Shown one piece after another: positions 44,092-52,088 of a stretch of DNA of 64,000 nucleotides (within the stretch, counting starts at the first letter, position 1; every line of letters starts with the position of its first letter). Source of the stretch: an uncultured Psychroserpens sp. Lineage in GTDB: Bacteria; Bacteroidota; Bacteroidia; Flavobacteriales; Flavobacteriaceae. Location of the stretch: positions 1,240,001 through 1,304,000 of the forward strand of contig NZ_CANLNS010000001.1 in assembly GCF_947492715.1 (NCBI RefSeq). Reading direction: 5' to 3'. Both the position numbers and the translations under genes were made by a program. Below the pieces are notes generated by a model. That model was not told the DNA's origin and searched no databases. It saw only the letters and a program-made list of their open reading frames with translations.

Positions 44092-44835
44092 ATGAGCTTC
44101 ATTCGTAACATACTAAAAAATTCCCGTTTCCATAAGGACGGGAATTTTTTTTTACTACTTAACGCTATTCTAGGTTATAAAGTCAAGAAAAAATCCTTGT
44201 ATGTAAAAGCCTTCACACATCGTTCAATGAATATCAAGGACAATGATGGAAACGCAATTAATTATGAACGTTTAGAGTTTGTTGGAGATGCTATGCTTGG
44301 TGCTGTTATTGCATCGTATCTATTTGAAGAAGTACCTCATGGAGATGAAGGTTATTTAACTAAAATGCGCTCTAAAATTGTAAGTAGAGAGCATCTTAAT
44401 GAACTTGGAAAAGAACTCAATTTAATTGATTTGGTAGAAAGTAAAATTCCTAAATCAAATTTTGGCAACAATATTCATGGTAACCTTTTTGAAGCCCTGG
44501 TTGGCGCCATATATCTCGATAAAGGATATAAATATTGCGAAAAATTCATCTATAAGCGTGTGATCAAACCTCATGTTGATATTGAAACACTCGAAGGTCG
44601 TGTGATAAGTTATAAAAGTTTGCTCATCGAATGGTGTCAAAAGGAAAAGAAAACTTTCGATTATAATGTGTATGAGGATACTGGAAACGACGACCTAAAA
44701 CATTTTTCTGTTAAGCTATCTATAGATGAAAAAGTTATCGCTAAGGCACGAGCTACATCAAAAAAGAAGGCAGAAGAAAAGGCTTCCAAGCGTGCATTTT
44801 TCGCATTTCAAAAAGAAATAAGCCGAGCCTTTTAA
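44092..44835 (+). CDS. rnc: Ribonuclease III
   Basis: RNase III cuts double-stranded RNA and processes rRNA precursors. The 247-residue protein has the signature NYERLEFVGDAMLGAVI with catalytic acids, then NLFEALVGAIYLDKGY with the second Glu (about residues 140-155). A C-terminal double-stranded-RNA-binding domain (about 165-240) has DDLKHFSVKLSIDEKVIAKARATSKKKAEEKASKRAF. The N-terminus (MSFIRNILKNSRFHKDGNFF) is slightly extended, as usual in Bacteroidota. It lies 7 bp after fabF. Confidence 0.94.
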   Translation: MSFIRNILKNSRFHKDGNFFLLLNAILGYKVKKKSLYVKAFTHRSMNIKDNDGNAINYERLEFVGDAMLGAVIASYLFEEVPHGDEGYLTKMRSKIVSREHLNELGKELNLIDLVESKIPKSNFGNNIHGNLFEALVGAIYLDKGYKYCEKFIYKRVIKPHVDIETLEGRVISYKSLLIEWCQKEKKTFDYNVYEDTGNDDLKHFSVKLSIDEKVIAKARATSKKKAEEKASKRAFFAFQKEISRAF

Positions 44836-44967
44836 ATAAAAAATAGATTCAATTTTAAAACTTCCTAACTACAACGTTTTCGTTGTGATACCTGACGCAA
44901 GATTAACCAAAACTTCACATATGTATAGCTTTTATGTGTTATATTTACAACTTGTAGTTGATTAATT

Positions 44968-45450
44968 ATGGCATTTCACAAGTTACTCGTAGACGATTTT
45001 TATGATGCTTCTTTTTCGCTTCTAGCTATTCATTGTAGATTAGAAGATTATCGATTGGCTTACCTTCTTAATAAACACTTAGAGCTTAATTTAGAACGCA
45101 AGCCACAAGATTTGGACTACAATTATTTTGATGCAGCTTTTTCTATTTATGAATGGGAAAACAAAAAGTTTGATACGGTTTGGAATCTCGTTTCAAATAT
45201 TTGTAAAAAGGAAGAAGCAGCGCTTCAAAGTTCTGGTTCGTTGTTTGAAAATTCAACAACCGTAACAAGAACATTTAACCTTCTGCCAGAATTAAAAACG
45301 GTAGATTATCTTATTAAAGTTTCTAATGAACATAGACACTTTAATGAAAAACATATTCTGAATAAAATTCAAACGATACCACAAGTGATTACAGCATATA
45401 GTGTGGATGTCGACCAAATAAAATCTAAAGACCACTTAATTTTTGACTAA
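44968..45450 (+). CDS. IPExxxVDY family protein
   Basis: This 160-residue cytosolic protein belongs to a Bacteroidota family named after its motif, seen here as LPELKTVDY (about residues 109-117). The N-terminal half is acidic and aromatic (FHKLLVDDFYDASFSLLAIHCRLEDYRLAYLLNKHL). No catalytic residues are recognisable and the function is unknown. In many Bacteroidota it stands next to pyruvate kinase. Here its stop overlaps the pyk start by one base (TAATG), which suggests coupled translation and a role tied to glycolysis or to pyk expression. Confidence 0.85.
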   Translation: MAFHKLLVDDFYDASFSLLAIHCRLEDYRLAYLLNKHLELNLERKPQDLDYNYFDAAFSIYEWENKKFDTVWNLVSNICKKEEAALQSSGSLFENSTTVTRTFNLLPELKTVDYLIKVSNEHRHFNEKHILNKIQTIPQVITAYSVDVDQIKSKDHLIFD

Positions 45451-46892
45451 TGTTAAGAACAAAGAAAACCAAAATAGTAGCCACATTAGGTCCTGCCACA
45501 AGTACTAAGGATACACTTAAACAAATGCTTGAAGAAGGTGCTAATGTGTTCCGTATCAATTTTTCACATGCCGATTATAAAGATGTTGAGGAACGTGTAA
45601 AGATGATAAGAGACCTTAATGAAGAATTTGGTTTTAATGCCGCAATTTTGGCTGATCTTCAAGGACCAAAACTTAGAGTAGGTGTTATGAAAGGAGAGGT
45701 TATTGTTAATGAAGGAGACGAAATTATCTTTGCTACAGGAGAACGTTTTGAAGGGACTAAAGAACGGGTTTACATGACTTATGATAAGTTTCCACAAGAT
45801 GCCAAACCAGGAGAGCGCATTCTTTTAGATGATGGAAAGTTGATTTTTGAAGTCGTGTCAACCGATAAAAAATCTGAGGTCAAAGCAAAAGTAATTCAAG
45901 GTGGTCCATTACGTTCTAAAAAAGGAGTTAACCTTCCAAATACAAATATTTCACAACCAGCTTTAACCGAGAAAGATGTGAAAGATGCCATTTTTGCTTG
46001 CGGATTAAAAGTAGATTGGATGGCCTTATCTTTTGTGCGACATGCCGAAGATTTGATGCAACTAGAAGAGCTTATCAAAGCACATAGCGATCACAAAATT
46101 CCTATCATAGCAAAGATTGAAAAACCTGAAGCAGTAGAAAATATTGATAAAATTGTGGCCTATTGTGATGGGTTGATGGTAGCCAGAGGTGATTTAGGTG
46201 TAGAGATACCTGCAGAGGAAGTCCCACTTATTCAGAAAAAACTGGTGTTACGTGCTAAGCGCGCTAGAATTCCTGTAATTATTGCTACTCAGATGATGGA
46301 AACAATGATTACAAGCCTTACGCCAACGCGTGCTGAGGTTAATGATGTCGCTAATTCTGTTATGGATGGCGCAGATGCCGTAATGCTATCTGGAGAAACA
46401 TCGGTTGGAAATTACCCTGTACAAGTAATCAAGCAAATGGCTGGAATCATTAGAAGCGTGGAAGATTCCGATTTAATTCAGGTACCTCAATCACCACCGC
46501 ACATAAAAACAAAACGTTATATCACGAAGTCTATTTGTTATCATGCCGCACATATGGCCAATGAGATTAGTGCTAAAGCCATTTCTACGTTAACCAATAG
46601 TGGATATACAGCGTTTCAAATTTCAGCTTGGAGACCAAAAGCACATATTTTAGTATTTACTTCTAACAAACGTATCTTAACACAACTTAGCTTACTTTGG
46701 GGCGTGGAAGCATTCTTTTATGACAAATTTGTAAGTACAGATGAAACCATAGAAGACGTTAATGCTATTGCCTGTAAAAAAGGCTATCTTGAAGTGGGTG
46801 ACATGCTTATCAGTTTAGCGGCTATGCCAATTCAAGATAAAGGAATGGTAAATACATTGAGAGTAACCGAGATTGCAAGTTGTAGTTTTTAA
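45450..46892 (+). CDS. pyk: Pyruvate kinase
   Basis: Pyruvate kinase makes pyruvate and ATP from phosphoenolpyruvate. The 480-residue protein has KTKIVATLGPATSTKDTL, NFSHADYKDVEERV, the metal and substrate site IPIIAKIEKPEAVENIDKI, VARGDLGVEIPAEEVPLIQK, TQMMETMI and DGADAVMLSGETSVGNYP. The C-terminal allosteric domain runs from about residue 350 to the end. It is translationally coupled to the IPExxxVDY gene, and a palindromic element (46898-47024) starts 6 bp after the stop. Confidence 0.96.
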   Translation: MLRTKKTKIVATLGPATSTKDTLKQMLEEGANVFRINFSHADYKDVEERVKMIRDLNEEFGFNAAILADLQGPKLRVGVMKGEVIVNEGDEIIFATGERFEGTKERVYMTYDKFPQDAKPGERILLDDGKLIFEVVSTDKKSEVKAKVIQGGPLRSKKGVNLPNTNISQPALTEKDVKDAIFACGLKVDWMALSFVRHAEDLMQLEELIKAHSDHKIPIIAKIEKPEAVENIDKIVAYCDGLMVARGDLGVEIPAEEVPLIQKKLVLRAKRARIPVIIATQMMETMITSLTPTRAEVNDVANSVMDGADAVMLSGETSVGNYPVQVIKQMAGIIRSVEDSDLIQVPQSPPHIKTKRYITKSICYHAAHMANEISAKAISTLTNSGYTAFQISAWRPKAHILVFTSNKRILTQLSLLWGVEAFFYDKFVSTDETIEDVNAIACKKGYLEVGDMLISLAAMPIQDKGMVNTLRVTEIASCSF

Positions 46893-46897
46893 ATTTT

Positions 46898-47024
46898 GGG
46901 CGTTACCACAAGGGTCGCGCTTTTCACTATATCTTTTTACATCAGTTCTCAATACAATGCTTCCCCATTTTGGGTCGCATCATTCGAACTGATGTAAAAA
47001 GGATGCCGTTGCAATCGCTAACGC
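46898..47024. repeat. Palindromic intergenic element (GGGCGTTA...TAACGC)
   Basis: A 127-bp element after pyk is framed by GGGCGTTA (46898) and TAACGC (47019-47024). Inside, a perfect 16-bp inverted repeat CTTTTTACATCAGTTC / GAACTGATGTAAAAAG (46933-46948 with 46986-47001) encloses a 37-nt loop. GGGTCGC occurs twice (from about 46912 and in the loop). Elements with a similar frame and a variable inner hairpin are, from memory, common between genes in Flavobacteriaceae. I could not search for other copies. It may also serve as pyk terminator. Confidence 0.6.
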
Positions 47025-47042
47025 AACTAACGTTTTTATTCA

Positions 47043-47279
47043 ATGATTGTTTTCAAAGAGGAGTGGTCTTATACTTTAGAGCGAACAAACTCTAAGTCTT
47101 ATATATTGACCGTTGTTTGCGGAAGTATTGGTATTTATGACATTAAAATTTCACTTAATCCTGAGGAAATTCAAAACCTTATTAATCGAGGGAAACCTTA
47201 TATCCTTCAACTAGTTCGAAGCATACAAGAGTCTCCGTATAAATATACCCATCGACAAATAGATGATGTGTCTAAGTAG
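47043..47279 (+). CDS. Small conserved hypothetical protein
   Basis: This 78-residue soluble protein (MIVFKEEWSYTLERTNSKSYILTVVCGSIGIYDIKISLNPEE...) has no signal peptide or membrane span. It looks like a compact alpha/beta protein with the repeated pattern KISLNPEEIQNL-INRGKPYILQLVRSIQ-SPYKYTHRQI. I believe related short proteins exist in other Flavobacteriaceae, but no function is known. No neighbour shares its direction closely. It follows the palindromic element by 18 bp and converges with the PD40 lipoprotein gene. Confidence 0.65.
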   Translation: MIVFKEEWSYTLERTNSKSYILTVVCGSIGIYDIKISLNPEEIQNLINRGKPYILQLVRSIQESPYKYTHRQIDDVSK

Positions 47280-47297
47280 TGTTAATTTTATTTATTT

Positions 47298-48290
47298 TCA
47301 ATGTATATCGCTATAGCTAGCCTTATAAATTCTACTGGCACCATTATCGTATCTGTTGATTTGTTTTAAAAGTTCATCTGTATCTGTATATCCAGAATCC
47401 TTTTTTTCAACATGAGTTCTTCTACTTGTAAAATACAATGTTTCAGTTTCTAGGTTTACAAAAGGGCAATAGTCAGTTTGTTTAGAATTAATTGTTTCAC
47501 CAAGGTTCGTAGCCGTTTGCCATTCACCATTTACACGTTTACTTATATACAAATCTCCACTACCAATACCATCTGGTCTGCGCCAGCCACTAAATAAAAT
47601 AAAAGACTCATCTGGAGCAACAAAGGCATTAAATTCGGCGCCTTCAGTATTTACACCAGCACTTAGAGCAACTGGTGTTTCGTAGGTAGTGCCATTCCAT
47701 GTGCTCATAAAAATGTCGTCTTGCCCATTCATATTTTCTTTAATCGCAGTGAAATAGAGATTTTTATTCGAGGCAACAGATGGATAAAACTCATCAAAAG
47801 AGGAATTTACTGGAGTTCCTGCATTAATTGGTTGCGACCATTTGGCATCAACTTTATCACGCTCAACATACCAAATGTCAAAATCCTTAACATTAGTACT
47901 ATCTTTTGACACAGGTCTGTTAGAGGCAAAATAAAGTCTTAAGCCGTCGGGCGATAAAAAGGGTTCGAGATCGGTATATCTACCAGAAAAATCTGCTATT
48001 TTAGGACTACTCCAAATAGCATCTTCTTTCTGAATATACATAATAACCGAGAGTTCCCTAGCCGGACTTAACAAGGTGAAATAAGCCTCATCTTCTTCGG
48101 AATTAACTGTGAAATCACGTACGTTGATAAACTGAGAAAAAATCTCTGGAGCAAAGGGTGTCACAGCACCTTCTTTATATGCTATATCAAAGGCGTCTTC
48201 TTTTTCAGAGGAAATTACTTCAGGCTGTTCTGGTTTGGTATTGCAATTAAATAACAACACGCAAAGCGCTAATGTTAGTGTTGATTTCAT
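47298..48290 (-). CDS. PD40/TolB-like beta-propeller lipoprotein
   Basis: This 330-residue protein has a lipobox near residue 16 (LLFNC/NTKPEQ), so it is a lipoprotein. The rest is a beta-propeller built from PD40/WD40-like TolB repeats: FSGRYTDLEPFLSPDGLRLYFASNRP, SFDEFYPSVASNKNLYFTA, TEGAEFNAFVAPDESFILFSGWRR and SKQTDYCPFVNLETETLYFTSRR. Such propellers serve as protein-binding platforms at the outer membrane of Bacteroidota. The partner is unknown. Confidence 0.85.
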   Translation of the reverse strand: MKSTLTLALCVLLFNCNTKPEQPEVISSEKEDAFDIAYKEGAVTPFAPEIFSQFINVRDFTVNSEEDEAYFTLLSPARELSVIMYIQKEDAIWSSPKIADFSGRYTDLEPFLSPDGLRLYFASNRPVSKDSTNVKDFDIWYVERDKVDAKWSQPINAGTPVNSSFDEFYPSVASNKNLYFTAIKENMNGQDDIFMSTWNGTTYETPVALSAGVNTEGAEFNAFVAPDESFILFSGWRRPDGIGSGDLYISKRVNGEWQTATNLGETINSKQTDYCPFVNLETETLYFTSRRTHVEKKDSGYTDTDELLKQINRYDNGASRIYKASYSDIH

Positions 48291-48369
48291 GTGGATTGAT
48301 TTTACTTTACAATTTAAAAACTATCTTATCTAATACCCAGATATTAACACTATTTAGCATTTATAGGTA

Positions 48370-49482
48370 CTAAAAATCAAACTTTAATTGAACACTAACA
48401 GGCTTTTCTTTTACCTTAGACACTTTTGTTTTTGACGTTTCTGTATTTAAATTGGATAAAGAAATACCAAGTAATCTTACGGAGTTTTTCAATTTATCTT
48501 GATAGAGCAAATCTTTTGCGGTTTCCAAAATGATGCTTTTATCACTTATAAAATAAGGTAAAGTTTTGCTTCGAGTTTGAAGTGTAAAGTCGCTGTATTT
48601 TATTTTAAGGGTTACCGTTTTTCCAGCAACATTACTTTTGTCGAGACGTTTGGCTACTTCTTCTGCTATATGATTCAGTTTTTCGAGCATAAAAATTTCA
48701 GAAGATAAATTCTCATTAAAAGTACGCTCTGCTGCCAGCGATTTTCTAATACGATTTGGCTTTACTTCACTGTGATGAATCCCACGAACAACATAATAGT
48801 AGTACTGACCAGATTTTCCGAAATTTTCATTGAGGTATTCTAACGATTTCGATTTTAAATCCTTACCAGTAAAAATGCCTTTTTGATACATTTTCTCCGC
48901 CGTAACTTTACCAACACCATAAAATTTACGAATATCAAGATCTTCTAAAAACTGAAGCACTTCTTCGGGATTAACAGTTTTTTGACCGTTAGGTTTATTA
49001 TAATCGCTCGCTACTTTGGCTATAAATTTATTAATAGAAATACCTGCCGAAGCTGTTAATCCTACTTCATTATAAATACGTGTTCTAATCTCCTGTGCAA
49101 TTAATGAGGCACTGGGATTACCTTTTTTATTTTCAGTAACATCTAGATATGCTTCATCAAGAGATAAAGGTTCTACCAAATCTGTATAATCATAAAAAAC
49201 CTGACGCACTTTTTGAGAAATTTCGTTATAGCGAGCAAAATCGGTTCGAACAAAAATGAGTTCTGGACAAAGTTTAATTGCTAATCTACCAGACATGGCA
49301 CTTTTAACACCAAACTTACGTGCTTCATAACTTGCAGCACTAATTACACCTCTCTTACCGCCTCCTCCAACGGCAATGGGTTTACCTTTTAACTCAGGGT
49401 TGTCCATTTGAGCAACAGAAGCATAAAAGGCGTCCATATCAACATGAATAATCTTTCGTATTGGTAAATCGTTTGACATCAT
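48370..49482 (-). CDS. dinB: DNA polymerase IV (Y family)
   Basis: DinB bypasses DNA lesions with low fidelity. The 370-residue protein has the two metal-binding motifs: VDMDAFYASV (about 14-23) and SLDEAYLDVT (about 105-114, usual form SIDEAYLD). Other Y-family signatures are AVGGGGKRGVISAASYEARKFGVKSAM and GLTASAGISINKFIAKVASDYNKPNGQ. The thumb HhH region is YGVGKVTAEKMYQKGIFTGKDL. The C-terminus ends VQLKFDF, a form often seen in sliding-clamp-binding tails. The gene starts at one of two tandem ATGs. Confidence 0.94.
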   Translation of the reverse strand: MMSNDLPIRKIIHVDMDAFYASVAQMDNPELKGKPIAVGGGGKRGVISAASYEARKFGVKSAMSGRLAIKLCPELIFVRTDFARYNEISQKVRQVFYDYTDLVEPLSLDEAYLDVTENKKGNPSASLIAQEIRTRIYNEVGLTASAGISINKFIAKVASDYNKPNGQKTVNPEEVLQFLEDLDIRKFYGVGKVTAEKMYQKGIFTGKDLKSKSLEYLNENFGKSGQYYYYVVRGIHHSEVKPNRIRKSLAAERTFNENLSSEIFMLEKLNHIAEEVAKRLDKSNVAGKTVTLKIKYSDFTLQTRSKTLPYFISDKSIILETAKDLLYQDKLKNSVRLLGISLSNLNTETSKTKVSKVKEKPVSVQLKFDF

Positions 49483-49511
49483 GTAAATTTAGACATTAAA
49501 TGTCTTTTTTC

Positions 49512-49985
49512 ATGATAGAGATAGAACGTAAATTTTTAGTAAGCTCAGACGTCTTTAAAAATCAAGCAGATAAACAAACTCATATTGTTCAGGGGTTTTT
49601 AAATACGCATCCAGAGCGTACGGTTAGGGTTAGGCTTAAAGATGACAAAGGGGTTTTAACGGTAAAGGGTAAGTCTAGTAGTGACGGCTTATCACGTTTT
49701 GAATGGGAAAAAGATATTTCTAGAACCGATGCTGAAGCACTATTAAAACTTTGTGAACACAGCGTAATTAGTAAGATAAGATTCGAAATTATTGTAGGTA
49801 AGCATGTTTTTGAAGTTGATGAATTTCATGGCGATAATGAGGGGCTGATCGTTGCAGAGGTTGAGTTAAACAACAAGGAAGAAGCATTTGAAAAGCCTGA
49901 ATGGCTGGGAAAAGAAGTCACTGGAGACCCGCGTTATTATAACTCTCAATTAAGTAAAAAACCATTTAAAAATTGGGCATCATAA
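49512..49985 (+). CDS. CYTH domain-containing protein
   Basis: This 157-residue protein begins MIEIERKFLVSSD, which carries the E-x-E-x-K signature of CYTH tunnel-fold enzymes such as triphosphatases and class IV adenylate cyclases. Further basic and acidic residues lining the tunnel are seen in TVRVRLKDDKGVLTVKGKS, EWEKDI, KIRFEI, FEVDEFHG and VAEVEL. It most resembles short bacterial inorganic triphosphatases. An ATG at 49500 would add four residues (MSFF) but would leave the E-x-E-x-K motif further from the N-terminus than is usual. Confidence 0.85.
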   Translation: MIEIERKFLVSSDVFKNQADKQTHIVQGFLNTHPERTVRVRLKDDKGVLTVKGKSSSDGLSRFEWEKDISRTDAEALLKLCEHSVISKIRFEIIVGKHVFEVDEFHGDNEGLIVAEVELNNKEEAFEKPEWLGKEVTGDPRYYNSQLSKKPFKNWAS

Positions 49986-49996
49986 ATTAGAATATT

Positions 49997-50503
49997 ATGA
50001 ATACAAGAATTTTATTTTTTGCTGTTGCATTAATGTTAATGTCTTGCAATGACAAAACAGTACAGGCTGAAGTAGATACTGAGAACATTACAGAAGACGT
50101 CGTAAGTAAAAAGAAATCTATCAAAACTCTCAAAGAAGAACTACAAGCTAAAGGATATCAAACCTTTGATTATATAGATGAAAAAACAAAAGATACTATT
50201 GTCATGCAACAATATTTTATCGCCTTCTTAAAACGTGGTAAAAATAGATCGCAATCTAAAGGAGAAACGGATAGCCTACAAAAATTACACTTAGCACATT
50301 TGGGCAAAATGTATGATATGGGTTATGCTGATATTTCTGGTCCGTTTGGAGATAATGGAGATATAAGAGGGATTACTATTTATAATGTACCAACTCAAAC
50401 TATGGCAGATAGTTTGGCAAATGCAGATCCTATGGTAAAAGCGGGTCGTTTAGAGATAGAAATTCATCCTTGGTGGGCGGCAAAAGGTTTCCCTTTACGA
50501 TAA
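49997..50503 (+). CDS. YciI-like domain lipoprotein
   Basis: This 168-residue protein has a lipobox near residue 16 (ALMLMSC/NDK). The second half is a YCII-related domain: YFIAFLKRGKNRSQSKGETDSLQKLHLAHLGKMYDMGYADISGPFGDNGDIRGITIYNV, with the conserved His in HLAHL and Asp in GPFGDNG, then ADPMVKAGRLEIEIHPWW. YciI domains form a dimeric ferredoxin-like fold. A lipoprotein form is uncommon but known in Flavobacteriaceae. No enzyme activity is established. It lies 11 bp after the CYTH gene and ends at a bidirectional terminator. Confidence 0.82.
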   Translation: MNTRILFFAVALMLMSCNDKTVQAEVDTENITEDVVSKKKSIKTLKEELQAKGYQTFDYIDEKTKDTIVMQQYFIAFLKRGKNRSQSKGETDSLQKLHLAHLGKMYDMGYADISGPFGDNGDIRGITIYNVPTQTMADSLANADPMVKAGRLEIEIHPWWAAKGFPLR

Positions 50504-50504
50504 C

Positions 50505-50533
50505 AAAAAACCCACTCTATTGAGTGGGTTTTT
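50505..50533. terminator. Bidirectional intrinsic terminator
   Basis: ACCCACTC / GAGTGGGT is flanked by A-run and T-run, between convergent genes ending at 50503 and 50553. Confidence 0.88.
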
Positions 50534-50552
50534 AAGTATGTTATAAGTTTAA

Positions 50553-51065
50553 TTATGCTTTCTTTTCTGCACAACATCCTTTTTTGCAGTCATCTGCACA
50601 TGCCATTTTTTCTTTAGCACTTTTATTAGCACAAGCGGCTTTTTCTGCTGCAGTACATTCGTGCTTTTTTTCAGAAGAGAACGTATCAACAGTTTTCATG
50701 TCTTTTACTTTATAAGTTCCTCCTGCTCTGGCAACAGCTTCTTCTAAAGTATTAGGAGTTACCATAGCTTCGTCATATTCAACCATAGCCAATTTTTTGT
50801 CAAAATCTACTTTCGCAGATTTAACACCATCCATCTTTGCTATTTTCTTTTCAATCGTTTTTGCGCAACCCATAGCACAAGTCATTCCTTCAATACCGAA
50901 TTCTGCCTTAGCATATGTTGCGTTTGGATCTAACTTCTTTGCCGCATTCGTATTAATCTCTGTTTTAGATTCTACCGTTTTTACTTCTGGAGTCGTTTCA
51001 CTCTTACAAGCAATCATTGATGCCGAAATGAATGCGATAGCTAAAATATTTCTTAATGTTTTCAT
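50553..51065 (-). CDS. Heavy-metal-associated domain lipoprotein with Cys-rich tail
   Basis: From the ATG at 51065 the protein has 170 residues. A lipobox (ASMIAC, C20) indicates a lipoprotein. An HMA domain (about 52-120) has GIEGMTCAMGCAKTIEKKIAKMDGVKSAKVDFDKKLAMVEYDE. Its metal site is C63-x3-C67, with three residues between the cysteines instead of the usual two. The C-terminal 35 residues hold six cysteines (C137, C145, C156, C160, C164, C165) among charged residues. The protein probably binds copper or zinc in the periplasm. An upstream TTG at 51092 in frame gives nine implausible residues and is rejected. Confidence 0.87.
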   Translation of the reverse strand: MKTLRNILAIAFISASMIACKSETTPEVKTVESKTEINTNAAKKLDPNATYAKAEFGIEGMTCAMGCAKTIEKKIAKMDGVKSAKVDFDKKLAMVEYDEAMVTPNTLEEAVARAGGTYKVKDMKTVDTFSSEKKHECTAAEKAACANKSAKEKMACADDCKKGCCAEKKA

Positions 51066-51158
51066 AGTTAAATTTAATAGTATTTCGAACAAACTTAATA
51101 AATATTGATGTTCCTTGCATGAAAATTAACGAATTTTGTGAATTAGTTAAGAAAACCT

Positions 51159-52037
51159 ATGCAAAACACTAACATTAAATGGCTGTATCTACTGATTTTA
51201 TCGTTAATATGGGGAAGTTCATTTATTTTAATTAAAAAATCTCTCTTAGGATTAACACCTTTTCAATTAGGTGCTTTGCGCACAATTATTACTGGTGTCT
51301 TTTTGTTTGCTGTAGGGCTGAAAAGTATTAAGTCTATTAAAAAATCTGAATGGAAATGGGTTGTGATCTCAGGACTTTTAGGTTCATTTATTCCAGCGTT
51401 TTTATTTGCTATTGCTGAAACCGAAATAGATAGTGCTATAACATCTGTTTTAAATTCCTTGGTGCCTTTAAATGCCATTTTATTGGGCTTTGCAATCTTT
51501 AAGATAGGGTTTACAAAGCGGCAATTGCTAGGCGTGATTATTGGTTTTATAGGTACCAGCATTTTGATTTTAAAAGGAGCAGACTTAAACCCCAATCAAA
51601 ATTATTTGTATGCAGGGTTTGTAATTGCCTCAACTGTGATGTACGCCCTTAATGTGAATATTATTAAAAAATATTTACAAAACGTAAAACCATTGAGTAT
51701 TGCCACTGGTAATTATGTGGCTATCATTATACCAGCTATTATTATTTTACTCTTTACAGATTTCTTTTCGGAAGAGACTTATAGTAATGTGCATTTTAAA
51801 TCGGCAATGATATATGTCGTGATTTTATCTCTCTTTGGAACGGCTTTGGCAAAAGTATTGTTTAATACATTGGTTCAGATTTCCACACCTGTTTTCGCCT
51901 CTTCGGTAACCTATTTGATGCCAGTTGTTGCTTTGATTTGGGGATTATTAGATGGTGAATCGTTTGGTATAATGCAAATTATTGCAAGTACTATTATCTT
52001 ACTTGGTGTTTATTTGGCAAATAAAAAAAAGGCATAA
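51159..52037 (+). CDS. DMT superfamily transporter (EamA)
   Basis: This 292-residue inner-membrane protein has ten hydrophobic helices in two EamA repeats. The first repeat is about 5-135 (LILSLIWGSSFILIKKSLLGLTPFQLGALR) and the second about 150-290 (GFVIASTVMYALNVNIIKKYL, LMPVVALIWGLLDGESFG). Members export metabolites such as amino acids or their derivatives. The substrate is unknown. It is divergent from the heavy-metal-binding lipoprotein and ends at a shared bidirectional terminator. Confidence 0.88.
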   Translation: MQNTNIKWLYLLILSLIWGSSFILIKKSLLGLTPFQLGALRTIITGVFLFAVGLKSIKSIKKSEWKWVVISGLLGSFIPAFLFAIAETEIDSAITSVLNSLVPLNAILLGFAIFKIGFTKRQLLGVIIGFIGTSILILKGADLNPNQNYLYAGFVIASTVMYALNVNIIKKYLQNVKPLSIATGNYVAIIIPAIIILLFTDFFSEETYSNVHFKSAMIYVVILSLFGTALAKVLFNTLVQISTPVFASSVTYLMPVVALIWGLLDGESFGIMQIIASTIILLGVYLANKKKA

Positions 52038-52039
52038 AA

Positions 52040-52071
52040 AAACCCGAAGCCTATGGGACTTCGAGTTTTTT
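52040..52071. terminator. Bidirectional intrinsic terminator
   Basis: AACCCGAAG / CTTCGAGTT with one mismatch, flanked by A- and T-runs, between the convergent EamA and M16 genes. Confidence 0.75.
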
Positions 52072-52088
52072 CAATTAGTATCTAAGAT

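Noticed and set aside
46898-47024. Integron attC site
   Set aside because: No gene-cassette array or integrase is seen, and the outer sequences do not match a full GTTRRRY / RYYYAAC pair.
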